Source: Paludibacteraceae bacterium (GTDB taxonomy: Bacteria; Bacteroidota; Bacteroidia; Bacteroidales; Paludibacteraceae). Taken from it: a stretch of DNA of 32,362 nucleotides. Positions 31,850 through 32,362 of this stretch are shown in pieces. The position numbers and the translations under genes are program-made. The first letter of the stretch is position 1, and each line of letters starts with the position of its first letter. Under the pieces are notes generated by a model that was given only the letters and a program-made list of their open reading frames with translations, ran no database searches and was not told the origin of the DNA. The DNA lies in assembly GCA_017632345.1 (NCBI GenBank), contig JAGBRL010000087.1, positions 1 through 32,362 of the forward strand. The letters are read 5' to 3'.

Positions 31850-32061
31850 TGTTGTTTAATCCATTTTACTTTTATATTAATCGGAGTAGGTTCAGCATTA
31901 TCGAACAATTTTTGAATGCCTTTTGCCCCCAATTCGGTTGACACATGCCATTCGATTTTAACTTTGCCTCCTACTGCTCTTATTTGACGTTCTGCCTGCT
32001 TCAATATGGCATCAGCACGCTTTTGGTTTTTGATTGTGATATTGTCAAGGTCGTTTGACAC
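31846..32061 (-). CDS. C-terminal fragment of a Tox-REase-5-like polymorphic toxin
   Basis: 71 aa from a GTG at 32061. The sequence KRADAILKQAERQIRAVGG (14-32), KIEWHVSTE (35-43), then KLFDN and a final INIKVKWIK strand match the last part of Tox-REase-5 domains (a helix of the Q-A-x-R-Q-x-x-A-x-G-G type, then WHV, then a short helix and a terminal strand). The catalytic part of the restriction endonuclease fold (acidic residue and E-x-K) would lie upstream and is absent. The first codon directly follows the stop codon of the upstream gene in the same frame. It is probably a non-toxic remnant or an unexpressed displaced tip. Confidence 0.55.
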   Translation of the reverse strand: MSNDLDNITIKNQKRADAILKQAERQIRAVGGKVKIEWHVSTELGAKGIQKLFDNAEPTPINIKVKWIKQQ

Positions 32062-32362
32062 TCATCCCTCCACTTTCCACTCCGTGATATTCCTCTCCTC
32101 GGTTGAGAAATTGACCCCGATTTTCACGACATGTTTATTGGCTGAGATTCTCTTTGCATATTTCTTCTCATCTATCTGAGAAAGAGCCTCCTGCGCCGAG
32201 CCGTCACGCTTGCACTCGATAATGTAGGCACACTGCTCGGTCTCGAAAAATATGTCGATTCGTCCGCCAAGCACCGGATGCTCCACAAACACGTTATGCC
32301 CCGTGGCGCGAATCAACAGGTAAATCATGTTACGGAAGTTGGCCTCAATCAGTTTCACATCC
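32062..32362 (-). CDS. AAA-ATPase/PD-(D/E)XK nuclease superfamily protein, C-terminal part
   Basis: Runs off the right edge; 99 codons of the 3' end are present, and an internal GTG at 32358 is not the real start. The visible part is the PDDEXK_9/DUF1703 domain: EANFRNMIYLLIRATGHNVFVEH, GRIDIFFE (D of the catalytic site), AYIIECKRDGSAQEAL (E-x-K) and the family end VKIGVNFSTEERNITEWKVE. In complete proteins an N-terminal AAA ATPase domain precedes this. These are very common, often multicopy, accessory genes of gut Bacteroidota with unknown function. Its stop TGA is followed at once, in frame, by the toxin stub. Confidence 0.88.
   Translation of the reverse strand, partial: DVKLIEANFRNMIYLLIRATGHNVFVEHPVLGGRIDIFFETEQCAYIIECKRDGSAQEALSQIDEKKYAKRISANKHVVKIGVNFSTEERNITEWKVEG

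Noticed and set aside
1..32362. CRISPR arrays, tRNA or rRNA genes and insertion sequence ends
   Set aside because: No regularly spaced repeats, no cloverleaf-like or rRNA segments, and no transposase gene other than the partial Rpn-type family gene at the left edge were seen.

Overview
The window looks like a chromosomal segment of a member of the Bacteroidota, most likely order Bacteroidales. The basis is the gene content (a T9SS type A sorting domain, a kinase-RapZ C-domain fusion, a DUF4286 protein, an M49 dipeptidyl peptidase III, an ectoine-type aspartokinase, and a patatin with a POTRA domain and barrel) together with repeated promoter boxes of the Bacteroidota type, TTG-N19/22-TAnnTTTG. 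No rRNA, tRNA, insertion sequence or CRISPR array was seen. Genus cannot be fixed by eye.

Layout. 1-1666 (minus): 5' end of an Rpn/PD-(D/E)XK family gene, then the kinase-RapZ fusion. 1749-7062 (plus): DUF4286 protein and ruvC, then a second unit with a Wzz-like protein, a LOG-family hydrolase and a sacsin-type GHKL ATPase. 7170-9532 (plus): a T9SS-tailed secreted protein coupled to a beta-helix carbohydrate-binding protein, closed by a strong terminator. 9865-11724 (plus): Nif3-like metal protein and a coiled-coil zinc-ribbon protein. 11921-14249 (minus): an unknown protein, a membrane zinc metallopeptidase and TonB. 14360-17249 (minus): dipeptidyl peptidase III lipoprotein and a secreted partner. 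17313-21668 (minus): a tight unit of holA, engB, a lipid A-type acyltransferase, a GT2 glycosyltransferase and a DUF3108 protein. 21717-23569 (plus): a solitary HsdR_N-like nuclease-fold protein, a membrane-anchored unknown, recR and a membrane protein. 23700-29852 (minus): aspartokinase, patatin-barrel outer membrane protein and htpG. 29853-32362 (minus): an AT-rich accessory stretch with a secreted unknown, an Imm52-like immunity protein, the C-terminal stub of a Tox-REase-5-like toxin, and the 3' end of an AAA-ATPase/PD-(D/E)XK gene.

Most of the window is ordinary housekeeping and envelope DNA. Two things stand out. First, the regions upstream of htpG and of the zinc metallopeptidase share an ungapped 39-bp architecture (26 of 39 identical): a TGAC/GTCA-type inverted repeat, then GTTTGGCA-N5-TTTG. 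It resembles a sigma-54 -24/-12 element and may mark a stress regulon. Second, the right edge carries an orphan toxin tail plus immunity gene that begins in the codon directly after the stop of the ATPase gene and in the same reading frame, which looks like the scar of a polymorphic toxin locus.

All family names come from reading motifs in the translated sequence. No database search was possible.
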